Origin: CAYRVX01 sp964427875
GTDB taxonomy: Bacteria > Planctomycetota > Phycisphaerae > SM23-33
Assembly: GCA_964427875.1 (NCBI GenBank)
Contig: CAYRVX010000006.1
Coordinates: 50,118-114,117, forward strand
Direction of reading: 5' to 3'
Length of the DNA stretch: 64,000 nt
Both the position numbers and the translations under genes were made by a program. Positions 55,618 through 64,000 of the stretch are shown in pieces (within the stretch, counting starts at the first letter, position 1; each line of letters begins with the position of its first letter). The notes under the pieces are model-generated. The model made no database searches. It was not told where the DNA came from and saw only the letters and a program-made list of their open reading frames with translations.

Positions 55618-58600
55618 TCAGCGCTTCGGCGGCTTGGCCTCGCGGACGGTCGAGCCGTGCTTCTCGCTGAGGATCAGCACGGCGAACTTGCCGACGCCGC
55701 CGAGCTGGCCCGTGTTCAGCGAGGTGTAATCGAACCGCCCGCGGAGGTCGGTGTAGCCGTCCTTGTAGAACTCGACCTGCCCGCGGCCCATCTGGGCGTA
55801 GACCTTCACGTAGGCCTTCGCCAGCGGCTTGCCGGTCTCGTCGTGCGCGACCCTGAGCTGGCCGTAGTTCTCCATCATCTGCACGACCAGCGAGTGCGAG
55901 TAGTACGCCGCGGAGCGCGTCTTGCCGCCGGCGACGATCTCGACCATCACGTTGCGGTTGTGCAACTCGGCGGGCAGGTCGATCGTCAGCGTCTTCTTCT
56001 CGGCCGGGAGCTTCACCTCCTGCGTGCGGTTCGGCTGGATATACGCGAACTGCCCGCCGCGATCGGCCACGAACGGCTGCCGGGAGAACATCAGCTCGAT
56101 GTCCATCAGGTAGTAGTTCACCGTCGCGGCATCGAGGTTCTGGTAGTTCAGCGTGATCTTCTTCGCCTCGACGGTGAACTCGAAGGTCTTCTCGGTGGCG
56201 GCGAGGTCGGTCTGGACCTCGTCGCGGTCCTTCTTGTCGAGGACCTTCGGGGCCTTGCCGGCGATCTCGTCGAGCTGTGTCAGCACGGCGGCGAAGAGGT
56301 TCCGCCATCGCTCGACCGGATGGTCGGCGTACCTGGCGGCGATCTTGCCGGCCGCGCCGGGCTTGTCGTTGAAGAAGTCCAGGTACGCCGTGAAGTAGTC
56401 GTGCTGCAACCGCGTCGGCAGGTTGGCGGGGTTGACCCGCCGGAAGAGCCCGATCGCCTCCTCGACGCGGTCCTGGAGCAGCAGGTAGCACGTGACGGCC
56501 ATCAGGTCCTCGTCCGCCAGGTCGTTGCGGTAGCGCAGGACGTTCATCAGCTCGTGGTACTGCCCGTGGAACCGCTGAACGAGGATCTTGCGCCTCGCGC
56601 CGAAGGCGTGTGCCCGGGCGTTGACCAGCGGCCAGTACTCGATGTGCTGGTAGGTCTTCCGCACCACGGGATCGATCGTCAGGAGGGGCGAATCGAGCGT
56701 CCTGCCGCACTGGCCGACGAACGATCCGCTGTGCTTGAGGTACTCGCGGACGGCGGGCGGGTCGTTGTGCTTGATGCCGTACGACCACAGCGTTTGGTTG
56801 TAGACGTGCCGCCGCGCCAGCAGCTCGACGACGGCCTTGAAAAACGCCTTGTCCCTGGCGCGCCAGGCGATGAGGCCCAGGTCCAGGCGGTTGACGTTGT
56901 TGTCCCTCAGGTACGCCAGCACCTCGTCGCGCCCGCCGTTCTGCGAGACGAAGTCCCACGACGTCTTGTCCACCTTGGTGAGCTGGCTGACGACCTTGAG
57001 CGTCGCGGGCCTGGCGAAGGCGACCAGCTCGCCCCGCCGGGCCACGTGGACCGGGTAGTGGTCGAAGCCCCCGGCCGCGGGGAAGTAGAAGAAGCTGTCG
57101 AACGTCTGCGTGCGGTAGGGCTCCAGCACGATGTAGAACGTGCGGGTGTACTTGCCGGAACTGACGGGCACGGCCCCGCGGGGCACCTGCGTGAGCACCT
57201 GGAGCTTCCGCCGGGAGCTGGTGGGGTTCGTCACCACCACGTGGCAGCCGTAGACCTCGCCCAGCAGGAACTCGTCGGTCACGAAGTTATCGAGCTTCTC
57301 GCCGCCCACGTGGCGGTATCGGCTGCCGTGGCGATAGTAGTTCTGGCTGACGAGGATGGGCATGACCTTCGGCACGGCCCGGGTCTGGTTGATCTCCTCG
57401 TGGAAGACGACGGCCGCCTCGCCGGGCGTGATGGTCATCGAGTTGGCCTTGACGGCCGCCTTGTGCTTGGGCGCCTCGAAGGGCAGGTCCAGCACGGCCA
57501 GGGCGAACATCATCTCGGGGAAGCTGCGGGACGCCTCGGCGAAGTTCGTCGAGAAGAACTCGCCCTTACCGTCGAAGGCGGCGTAGTCGTGCCAGAAGGC
57601 GTTGACGGTGATCAGAGAGGCGTTGGCCTGCTGGATGGGCAGGTGGTAGTAGTTGCTCTCGACCCACTCCTGGACCTGTCCGAGCATCCGGTAGAACTGG
57701 CGGGCCCGCCCGCGCGCGGTCTTCCTGGCGTCGTAGTACTTCTCCGCGCGGGTCGCGGGGACCAGGGGGGGGGCGGGCGCAGGGGCCGGCTTGGGCGGCG
57801 CCTTCGGCTTCGCCGCTGGCCTGGCACCCCTTGCCAGCGTCGCCAGACCCGTGCGCGCCTTGGCGCTTTCCGTTGCCCTCTCGGCCATCTCCCTGAGCTC
57901 CATGTCGGACAACACCGACCCCTTGTCCCGGTCCTCGCCCGGCCTCCTCCCGCCCAACTTGCCCCAGACCGGGCGCAGGCCGCTGAGCCCCAGCGCGGTG
58001 TCGAACAGCCGGTTGTACCGGTCCACGTCGGGCGGGAGCAGGTCATGGAGGTCCTTGACGTGCCTGGCCGTGTGCGGCCGCTCGGCCGCCAGGCGCCGGC
58101 CCAGCAGGATGCGCTCGACGATATTGAGCTGCGCGTGCCGCCACGGCTTGAGGTACTCGCCGAGGTCCTCTCCGCACAGCCAGTGATCCAGGAACGTCTT
58201 GTCCTTCTTGTTCTTCAGGTACGGCAGGACGACCCGGCGGAAGAACTGCGGGTCCTTCCTGTAGAGGAAGAAGTGCAGCTCGTGGCAGGCGTACTTGGAG
58301 TACTTGGCCCGCTTTTCCTCGTCCTTGAGCTTCGGCCACTGGAGAACGAAGGCGAACTCGCGCAGGTTGGCGTTGCGGCTGAGCGTCGTGTACAGGCGGT
58401 AGACCTTCGCGAGGCTGTCGAACGTCTCGAAGCGCGTGGTGGTCACGTCGCGGAGGACGAACGGTTTGCCCTTGGGCGCGACGGTGATCTTCTTCTGCTG
58501 GGTGTAGTGCTTCTTCGGGTCCAGTGCCGCCGTGTCGTCCAGGCGGAGGTCGCGAAGCGCCGCTTTGGCCTCCGGCAGCGTCAACTCACGAACGGCCGTG

Positions 58601-61600
58601 TTCTCGGGGTCGGCGGCCAGCACGCGCAGGTGCTGCTTGTCGAGCAGGTCTTTCCGCTGGACGGTGACGACGCCGTTCTTGTCCGGCCTCAGGTTGGCGA
58701 GCAGGACGGCGCCGTTGGCGAGGAAGTCAAGGTTGGCGAAGTTCGTCGACGGCCGCCGGACGGCGCGGCCGGGGGCGAACCGGACGCTCGGGGCCCGTTT
58801 GGCCGCTTCCCGTGGGCCGCCGATCGTCTCGCCCACCCCACCGCGTGCCCGGCCGGTGTCCGTCTTGCGGATCGACCAGGGGTTCAGGATCAGGCTCGGG
58901 CGCTTGAGCATGTTGCCCGGGAGCTTCCTGGCGTACCGGCGGTCGAGGATGTAGCGGTACTCGTCGCTGATCCGCCGCCCGGCGACGTACAGCGACTGGG
59001 GCTTGGAGACCGGGCCCTCCATTGGCGCCAGCCAGCCGAACGGATGCAGCGAGGCGAACAGGTCGTACTCCGGCATGTAGCGGGCGGCGATCACGTGAAC
59101 GCGCGTGAACTTCGTGGCGCCCGCGAGCTGGATCTTCACCGCGTTCTTGTCGGCCGTGACGGCCTTGATCTGGACGACCTTGGCGTCGCGGCGCTCGAGC
59201 TTCCTCGTCGCGGAGACCTGGAAGCCCGCCACGGCCTTGCCGCCGGTGATGCGGATGTCGATCTCCCGGGCGATTCGCTTCAGCACCAGGCGATGATGGC
59301 CGGCCGGCAGGCCGGCGATCTCCAGCATCCCGTTTCGCAGACGCAGCGCCTTGAACCAGTCGGCCACCGGCCCGCCGCCGCGATACTCCAGCAGCGAGAG
59401 CTCCCTGCGCAGCACCCTGTCCACGCCACCGGGAGCGGGCAGCGTCAGCACCTCGCCGACGGTCCCGTGCAGCGTCCGCGGGTAGGTGTTGCGGGCCTCT
59501 TGGAGCACCCAGGTGTGCTTGACTTCCATCTTCGGGCCGTGGGACGTGCCGATCCGCGCGATGTCCTTCAGCGCCCCCAGCAGGATGCGCCCCCTCGCGT
59601 CGGTCTTGAGCGACACGTCCACCGTTCGCTTGAAGTCGCGGTGCTTCAGCCGCAGCGTAACCGGCCGCTCGGAAAGCGGCTCGCCGTTGCGGCCGAGCAT
59701 CTCCAGGAGGTACCTCCCGTCGGCCCGCAGCAGGTGCAGGTCGCCCACGGTGGCCGTGGCGTCGATGCCGTTGAGCTGGAAGGTCCCCGAGGCCGACAGG
59801 GCGTCCTCGCGGTTCCTGCTGAGGTTCTTCACCTTCGCCGTCAGGCCAAACGCGATCCGGCTGAGCCGATCCGGCACGCGGAGCTCGTGCGTCGATTCCC
59901 GGTCCTCGAAGAGCTTGAAGTCCTTCACCCGCTGCGTGGTGTTGATGCCGTCGCGGTCCCGGCTGGTAATCGTCAGCTCCACCTCCTTCAGCAGCGACAG
60001 CGAGATGGGCGTGCCGCCGAGCCGCAGTTGCGGCCGGACGACCAGCTTCGCCTGCCTGCGCCTCAGCAGCGCCTCGCGATCGACGTAGAAACCGCACTGA
60101 AAGCCGTAGCTCTCCGATTGATGGTTGAACGCCGCCAGCGACGCGGCGCCCTTGTGCATCAGCACGATGTCCTGCCGCTTCGGGCTGTTCGTGAACGGCA
60201 CGGTGATCGTGCCGTCGTCCTTGTCGGCCGCGTAGAGATGCCCGGCCATCCAGAGCGCGGCGTCGGGCACCTTCGCGCCGGACTCGTCCAGCACGGTGAA
60301 CTCGTGACCGGCCGGCGTGGTGCGGACCACGTAGTCGAGCTTGCCCTTGCGGACGAGCGCGCGGCTGCGCTTGCCCGACCCGATGAGCTCGATGACGTAC
60401 ACCCCGGGCGCCGAGAGGCCGGGAAACTCGAATCGCCTGCGGATGCGGCGGGCCGGCGGGTCCTTGTAGGCGTGCGTCTTCTGCTCGTTGGCGACGAGGC
60501 CGTCGAGGTCCAGGCCGATGGGCACGGCCGCACCCTTCTGCTGGTAGTACTTCAGCGCGTTGATGCGATAGACCTTGACGATCAGCTTGGGCACGTTCTT
60601 GACGTGCACGTCGAGCTTGATCCTCTCGTCGGGCGCGAAGAAGCGGCGGTTCGTGTGGGCGAAGTCCAGGTCCACGCGGCCGGTCAGGGCCTTGTACGCC
60701 GCGGCCGAGAGCATGCGGGCCCACTTCTCCGGGTCGCCGATGCCGTTGAGGATTTTCGTCTCGGCGAAGACCTCCTTGAGGTACGAGTCCTTCAGGTACG
60801 TTGCGTACGGATCGTACGTGTCCTCCTTGAGGAAGAAGTGCGCCAGGTAGCTTCGCACGAGCGGCTCGTCCGTGCCGACCGGCGGCATGAGCGTGTGCGG
60901 CTGGTAGTTGCTGCTCAGCGACGCCGGCCAGTTGCGGTTGGCCTTGCTCGCCAGGAACTCCGGGCGCACGTACGGGACGCGCCGCGGCAGCTTGAGGTAC
61001 TCCATGAACAGGTCCTTGTCCCAGACGCCGCGGGCGCGGTCGAAGGTCAGGCGGTGGTAGAGCACGTGGGCCTTGAGGGAGTTGAAGGCCGGCTCGAGGC
61101 CCTTGACGAACGCCCACATGCGGTCCAGATACGCGAGCTGCTCGGCGGGGTTCTCGCGGCGGTTGACGTCGTCGCTGGGGCGCAGGCGGGTGAGGTAGAG
61201 GTGGACGAAGCGGCTGGCCTTCAGCAGCTCGCCCATCCGCTTGAGCAGCTCGTCCAGTTGGCTCCTGAGCAGCTTGTTGTGGATGGGCAGCGAACCGAAC
61301 CCGCGGCTGTCCTTGGCCTTCAGGTCGGCGACGATCAGGGGGGCCAGTTGGTCGTAGTCGGCCCGGGGCAGCATCTGGAGCAGATGGCGCGTCCGCCGGG
61401 GCTCCATGTCCATGGCGATGAGCCACTCCAGGGCCGACGGCTCGAAGCCGTCCAGGCGGCTGGAGGCCGCGAAGGTCTTGGGGGTCAGCGTGTCGCGGCT
61501 GATGAGCTTCTCGTCCAGACGCGTGGGCAGGGCGCTCTTGCGCGCCACCTGACGCTCGTGGTCGAAGCGCAGCTTCAGCTTGTCGGTGAGGTACTTGAGC

Positions 61601-61923
61601 GTCCCGGCGGGATCCTGGCGATACCGCAGCAGCGCCTGGCGGTGCTCCATCTCGACGATGCGAGCGGTCCTGCGCCCCTTGTTGTGGGCGAGCCATCTCT
61701 TCAGGACCGCGTCCACCTCGTCCAGCTTGCCGGCGCCCTGGTCGCGCAGGCAGAGGTAGTAGAAGTACTCCTCCGTGCCGGGGACGAGCTTCTTGATCGC
61801 CTCATCCTTGTCCCTGGCCAGCACGTAGTCCTCGACGAAACCGATCTCGTTGGCCGGGCAGACGGAGACGAGCATCGTCCCCGCGAGGAGGCCGGCCAGT
61901 GCGGCAGCTACGGCGTGTCTCAT
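55618..61923 (-). CDS. Giant secreted protein of 2101 residues, possibly alpha-2-macroglobulin-like
   Basis: I do not recognise it with certainty. It starts with a signal peptide 'AAALAGLLAGTMLVSVCPA'. A helical N-terminal region of about 400 residues follows, then beta-rich parts such as 'RRFFAPDERIKLDVHVKNVP' and 'FEFPGLSAPGVYVIELIGSG'. The latter resembles macroglobulin-type (MG) domains, as do 'TLRLKHRDFKRTVDVSLKTD' and 'YVKVYAQMGRGQVEFYKDGY' near the end. No thioester motif GCGEQ is seen. A Pro/Ala/Lys-rich linker lies near residue 1385 and contains a run of nine identical bases (57765-57773). Helical-repeat regions occur near 1700-1850. It is probably a cell-envelope protein. An equally long open frame on the other strand is a shadow. 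Confidence 0.6.
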   Translation of the reverse strand: MRHAVAAALAGLLAGTMLVSVCPANEIGFVEDYVLARDKDEAIKKLVPGTEEYFYYLCLRDQGAGKLDEVDAVLKRWLAHNKGRRTARIVEMEHRQALLRYRQDPAGTLKYLTDKLKLRFDHERQVARKSALPTRLDEKLISRDTLTPKTFAASSRLDGFEPSALEWLIAMDMEPRRTRHLLQMLPRADYDQLAPLIVADLKAKDSRGFGSLPIHNKLLRSQLDELLKRMGELLKASRFVHLYLTRLRPSDDVNRRENPAEQLAYLDRMWAFVKGLEPAFNSLKAHVLYHRLTFDRARGVWDKDLFMEYLKLPRRVPYVRPEFLASKANRNWPASLSSNYQPHTLMPPVGTDEPLVRSYLAHFFLKEDTYDPYATYLKDSYLKEVFAETKILNGIGDPEKWARMLSAAAYKALTGRVDLDFAHTNRRFFAPDERIKLDVHVKNVPKLIVKVYRINALKYYQQKGAAVPIGLDLDGLVANEQKTHAYKDPPARRIRRRFEFPGLSAPGVYVIELIGSGKRSRALVRKGKLDYVVRTTPAGHEFTVLDESGAKVPDAALWMAGHLYAADKDDGTITVPFTNSPKRQDIVLMHKGAASLAAFNHQSESYGFQCGFYVDREALLRRRQAKLVVRPQLRLGGTPISLSLLKEVELTITSRDRDGINTTQRVKDFKLFEDRESTHELRVPDRLSRIAFGLTAKVKNLSRNREDALSASGTFQLNGIDATATVGDLHLLRADGRYLLEMLGRNGEPLSERPVTLRLKHRDFKRTVDVSLKTDARGRILLGALKDIARIGTSHGPKMEVKHTWVLQEARNTYPRTLHGTVGEVLTLPAPGGVDRVLRRELSLLEYRGGGPVADWFKALRLRNGMLEIAGLPAGHHRLVLKRIAREIDIRITGGKAVAGFQVSATRKLERRDAKVVQIKAVTADKNAVKIQLAGATKFTRVHVIAARYMPEYDLFASLHPFGWLAPMEGPVSKPQSLYVAGRRISDEYRYILDRRYARKLPGNMLKRPSLILNPWSIRKTDTGRARGGVGETIGGPREAAKRAPSVRFAPGRAVRRPSTNFANLDFLANGAVLLANLRPDKNGVVTVQRKDLLDKQHLRVLAADPENTAVRELTLPEAKAALRDLRLDDTAALDPKKHYTQQKKITVAPKGKPFVLRDVTTTRFETFDSLAKVYRLYTTLSRNANLREFAFVLQWPKLKDEEKRAKYSKYACHELHFFLYRKDPQFFRRVVLPYLKNKKDKTFLDHWLCGEDLGEYLKPWRHAQLNIVERILLGRRLAAERPHTARHVKDLHDLLPPDVDRYNRLFDTALGLSGLRPVWGKLGGRRPGEDRDKGSVLSDMELREMAERATESAKARTGLATLARGARPAAKPKAPPKPAPAPAPPLVPATRAEKYYDARKTARGRARQFYRMLGQVQEWVESNYYHLPIQQANASLITVNAFWHDYAAFDGKGEFFSTNFAEASRSFPEMMFALAVLDLPFEAPKHKAAVKANSMTITPGEAAVVFHEEINQTRAVPKVMPILVSQNYYRHGSRYRHVGGEKLDNFVTDEFLLGEVYGCHVVVTNPTSSRRKLQVLTQVPRGAVPVSSGKYTRTFYIVLEPYRTQTFDSFFYFPAAGGFDHYPVHVARRGELVAFARPATLKVVSQLTKVDKTSWDFVSQNGGRDEVLAYLRDNNVNRLDLGLIAWRARDKAFFKAVVELLARRHVYNQTLWSYGIKHNDPPAVREYLKHSGSFVGQCGRTLDSPLLTIDPVVRKTYQHIEYWPLVNARAHAFGARRKILVQRFHGQYHELMNVLRYRNDLADEDLMAVTCYLLLQDRVEEAIGLFRRVNPANLPTRLQHDYFTAYLDFFNDKPGAAGKIAARYADHPVERWRNLFAAVLTQLDEIAGKAPKVLDKKDRDEVQTDLAATEKTFEFTVEAKKITLNYQNLDAATVNYYLMDIELMFSRQPFVADRGGQFAYIQPNRTQEVKLPAEKKTLTIDLPAELHNRNVMVEIVAGGKTRSAAYYSHSLVVQMMENYGQLRVAHDETGKPLAKAYVKVYAQMGRGQVEFYKDGYTDLRGRFDYTSLNTGQLGGVGKFAVLILSEKHGSTVREAKPPKR

Positions 61924-62097
61924 CGGATTCTCCTTCGTTCGCGTGGTATCAGTCAGCGCGTATCATAACCGTGACGAAACCGCTACGCCTTCGCTTGGAC
62001 GCCCCGATGCGCCGGATGTTCCCTGGCCCGCCGCAATATGGAACGGCCGGGATCGGCGCGGTAGAATCTCGCGGACGCAAGTCGAACGGAGAACGAC

Positions 62098-63720
62098 ATG
62101 AAGACATCCAGGCATACGCGACGCGATTTCCTCCGGGCCGCCGCGGTGGGGGCGGCGGCGATCTCGGCGCCGCGGCTCGTCCGCCGCGCGCGGGCCGCAC
62201 CTCGCCCCGACAGGCCCAACATCCTCTTCATCATGGTGGACGATCTCGGCAAGGAGTGGGTCTCCTGCTGCGGGGCCGAGGACATCCAGACGCCCAACCT
62301 CGACGCCCTCGCCGCCGGGGGAATGCGCTTCACCAACGCCTACTCCATGCCGCAGTGCACGCCCAGCCGCGCGACGCTCCTGACCGGCCGGTACCCATGG
62401 CGCACCGGCTGGGTCAATCACTGGGACGTGCCCCGCTGGGGCGTGGGCTACTTCGACTGGAAGCACCACACGACGTTCGCCCGGATTCTGAAGACGGTGG
62501 GCTACGCCACGGCCGCGGCGGGCAAGTGGCAGATCAACGATTTCCGCGTCACGCCGGACGCGATGAAGAGGCACGGCTTCGACGAGTGGTGCATGTGGAC
62601 CGGCTACGAGACCGGCAACCCGCCCAGCGGCAAGCGCTACATGGACGCCTACATCAACACGCGCGGGGGCAGCAGGACCCATGCGGGCAAGTTCGGCCCG
62701 GACGTGTACGCCGACTTCCTCATCGACTTCATCCGGCGGCACAAGGACAGGCCCATGTGCCTGTACTTCCCGATGTGCCTGACGCACGGGCCGCTGGTCG
62801 CCACGCCCGACGAGCCCGACGCGAAGGGCAGCCTATCGAAGCACAAGGCCATGGTCCGCTACGTCGACAAGCTGGTCGGCCGGCTGGTCAAGGCGTTCGA
62901 CGACTGCGGCATCCGCCAGGACACCATCATCATCTTCTCGACGGACAACGGCTCTGGCGGCGGGATCACGGGCACGCGCAACGGCCGGAAGGTCAGGGGC
63001 GGCAAGGCCAAGAAGAACGAGGCCGGCGTGTGCGCCCCGTTTATCGTGAACGGCCCCGGGCGCGTCCCGGCCGGGGCGGTCAGCGACGCGCTGACCGACT
63101 TCACCGACCTGCTGCCGACGTTCGCCGAGCTGGGCGGCGCGACGGTGCCGAAGGACTGGAAGATCGACGGCGTGTCCATCGCGCCGGTGCTGCTCGGAAA
63201 GGCCAAGGACTCGCCCCGCGAGTGGATCATGGCGCTGGGGCACGGTGCGGCCAGGCTCGACGAGAAGGGAGTCCGCGGCCAGCACGACTACGCCGACCGC
63301 GTCATCCGCGACAAACGCTTCAAGGTGTGGGTCGATACCGACCGGAAGATCACGCACCTCTACGACCTGAAGGCCGACCCGTGGGAGCAGAAGAACCTCC
63401 TCGACAGCACCGACCCGGCCTGCGTGGCGGCGCGGAAGAAGTTCCAGGCCGTCGTCGATTCGATACCCGCCAAGGACGCCCGCCCGAAGTACGACCCGCG
63501 CCCCGCCAACCCGTGGGACCGCAAGGTCGGCGCCGGAAAGCGCCGCAAGGGTGCAAAGCAGCGCAGACCCAAGAAGGACAAAGCTGCCCGCCGCGCCGCT
63601 ACTTCCGCTTCCGCCGGGACCGGCGGCTCCTGCATCGCTCGGCGTAGTCGTGGGAGATCTGCTCTGCCTTCTCTCGGGCGGCCTCGTCGTACTCCCAGAA
63701 CTCCTCCACGATCTTCCTGA
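62098..63720 (+). CDS. Exported sulfatase, S1 family (third)
   Basis: The 540-residue product begins with a Tat-type leader 'HTRRDFLRAAAVGAAAISAP'. The formylglycine motif is 'CTPSRATLLTGRYPWRTGW' near residue 88. Further conserved parts are 'NILFIMVDDLGKEW', 'AAGKWQINDFR', 'PMCLTHGPLVATP' and 'FSTDNGSGGG'. The C-terminal 40 residues are Arg/Ser-rich and overlap the convergent sulfatase gene by 122 bases, so the natural end may be a read-through extension. Homology ends near residue 500 at a basic tail. It would desulfate an extracellular substrate. The gene is divergent from the giant protein gene. Confidence 0.88.
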   Translation: MKTSRHTRRDFLRAAAVGAAAISAPRLVRRARAAPRPDRPNILFIMVDDLGKEWVSCCGAEDIQTPNLDALAAGGMRFTNAYSMPQCTPSRATLLTGRYPWRTGWVNHWDVPRWGVGYFDWKHHTTFARILKTVGYATAAAGKWQINDFRVTPDAMKRHGFDEWCMWTGYETGNPPSGKRYMDAYINTRGGSRTHAGKFGPDVYADFLIDFIRRHKDRPMCLYFPMCLTHGPLVATPDEPDAKGSLSKHKAMVRYVDKLVGRLVKAFDDCGIRQDTIIIFSTDNGSGGGITGTRNGRKVRGGKAKKNEAGVCAPFIVNGPGRVPAGAVSDALTDFTDLLPTFAELGGATVPKDWKIDGVSIAPVLLGKAKDSPREWIMALGHGAARLDEKGVRGQHDYADRVIRDKRFKVWVDTDRKITHLYDLKADPWEQKNLLDSTDPACVAARKKFQAVVDSIPAKDARPKYDPRPANPWDRKVGAGKRRKGAKQRRPKKDKAARRAATSASAGTGGSCIARRSRGRSALPSLGRPRRTPRTPPRSS

Positions 63721-64000
63721 TCTCGGGGAAGTCCTCGTCGGTGTCCTTGTATTCGGCACGCAGGGCCCTGAGCTGCTTCTTGAGCTGCCGGACGAGAGGC
63801 TTGTACTTCGGGTCGTCGTAGACGTTGTTGACCTCGTGCGGGTCCTTCCGGAGGTCGTACAGCTCCCATCCCGGCGGCGTGCGGTTGCCGCCCTTCATGT
63901 CGCAGCCGTAGTAGAAGATGAGCTTGTGCCTCTTCGTGCGGATGCCGAAGTGGGCCGGGTTCCAGTGGTGGGCCAGGTGCATCCAGTAGCGGTAGTAGGC
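63599..64000 (-). CDS. Sulfatase, C-terminal part (fourth, cut by window edge)
   Basis: The frame is open beyond base 64000, so only the last 133 residues or so are present. They show the usual end of planctomycete S1 sulfatases: 'YYRYWMHLAHHWNPAHFGIR', 'KRHKLIFYYGCDMKGG', 'PGWELYDLRKDPHEVNNVYD' and 'LKKQLRALRAEYKDTDEDFP'. The terminal 25 residues are Arg/Lys/Ser-rich. The active-site cysteine lies outside the window. Its 3' end overlaps the convergent sulfatase gene at 62098. Confidence 0.82.
   Translation of the reverse strand, partial: AYYRYWMHLAHHWNPAHFGIRTKRHKLIFYYGCDMKGGNRTPPGWELYDLRKDPHEVNNVYDDPKYKPLVRQLKKQLRALRAEYKDTDEDFPEIRKIVEEFWEYDEAAREKAEQISHDYAERCRSRRSRRKRK

Noticed and set aside
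55657..61968. Open frame of 2103 codons on the plus strand opposite the giant secreted protein
   Set aside because: It mirrors the minus-strand gene codon by codon, has no signal peptide or domain pattern, and is Val/Leu/Arg/Gln-rich as expected for the antisense frame of GC-rich coding DNA.
1..64000. tRNA or rRNA genes
   Set aside because: I looked for T-loop-like GGTTCGAATCC and rRNA core sequences by eye and saw none. A covariance search could still find one.

Overview
This 64 kb window is GC-rich and gene-dense. It most resembles an uncultured, anaerobic member of the Planctomycetota or a close relative. The pointers are several Tat-exported sulfatases, a long WD40 protein ending in a planctomycete-type 'EFAKKYGWKNDPDKV' tail, DUF5060, SASA-esterase, ThuA-like, UroD-like and PHP enzymes typical of polysaccharide-degrading planctomycetes, and an oxygen-sensitive hydrogenase/Hdr cluster. 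The assignment rests on gene content only.

Region 1 (1-12075) is one tightly packed, co-directional electron-transfer operon. It runs HdrB (cut by the window edge), an HdrA N-terminal half fused to NuoE, a [2Fe-2S] protein, a NuoF/HydB-type diaphorase, four signalling/regulatory genes (DRTGG, CBS-HATPase, DRTGG, PHP-HATPase), a HoxU/NuoG-like iron-sulfur module fused to the HdrA C-terminal half, MvhD, MvhG, MvhA and the hydrogenase maturation protease. The notable point is that HdrA is split into two polypeptides near its first ferredoxin site and each half is fused to a different NADH-dehydrogenase module. The gene set looks like a HydABC-type bifurcating complex whose [FeFe] catalytic domain has been replaced by HdrA plus a group 3c [NiFe] hydrogenase.

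Region 2 (12072-33362) mixes exported hydrolases with housekeeping genes: sulfatases, a CYTH protein, an ECF sigma/anti-sigma-like operon, a collapsed DUF2339/DUF3999 remnant, IspH (with an active-site His apparently replaced by Phe), TyrA, an ACT-containing malic enzyme, a ThuA-like protein, AccA, a SWIM/SNF2 helicase, an MNT/HEPN toxin-antitoxin pair with a truncated toxin, PgpH-like HD phosphohydrolase plus PhoH, a sialate O-acetylesterase-like protein and a UroD-like protein.

Region 3 (33502-35396) is an accessory cassette on the minus strand: a GNAT acetyltransferase, a 93-residue unknown protein and an ImmA/IrrE metallopeptidase. The genes are chained by ATGA overlaps behind a good sigma-70 promoter and look less GC-rich than their surroundings.

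Region 4 (35546-52082) is carbohydrate catabolism: amidohydrolase, PHP protein, epimerase, pectate-lyase-like protein, WD40 protein, TIM-barrel isomerase, hydratase-like lipoprotein, DUF5060 protein and a second SASA esterase. It is punctuated by small hairpin repeats (37757-37885, 42087-42356), a decayed DegT aminotransferase and a 1.1 kb intergenic stretch holding an orphan consensus promoter.

Region 5 (52199-54522) is a mobile patch with a RAYT transposase between inverted repeats and an intact IS5-type element that uses a frameshift. Region 6 (54531-64000) holds a metallophosphoesterase, a 2101-residue secreted protein, one complete sulfatase and one sulfatase cut by the window edge.

No rRNA, tRNA or CRISPR array was recognised by eye.
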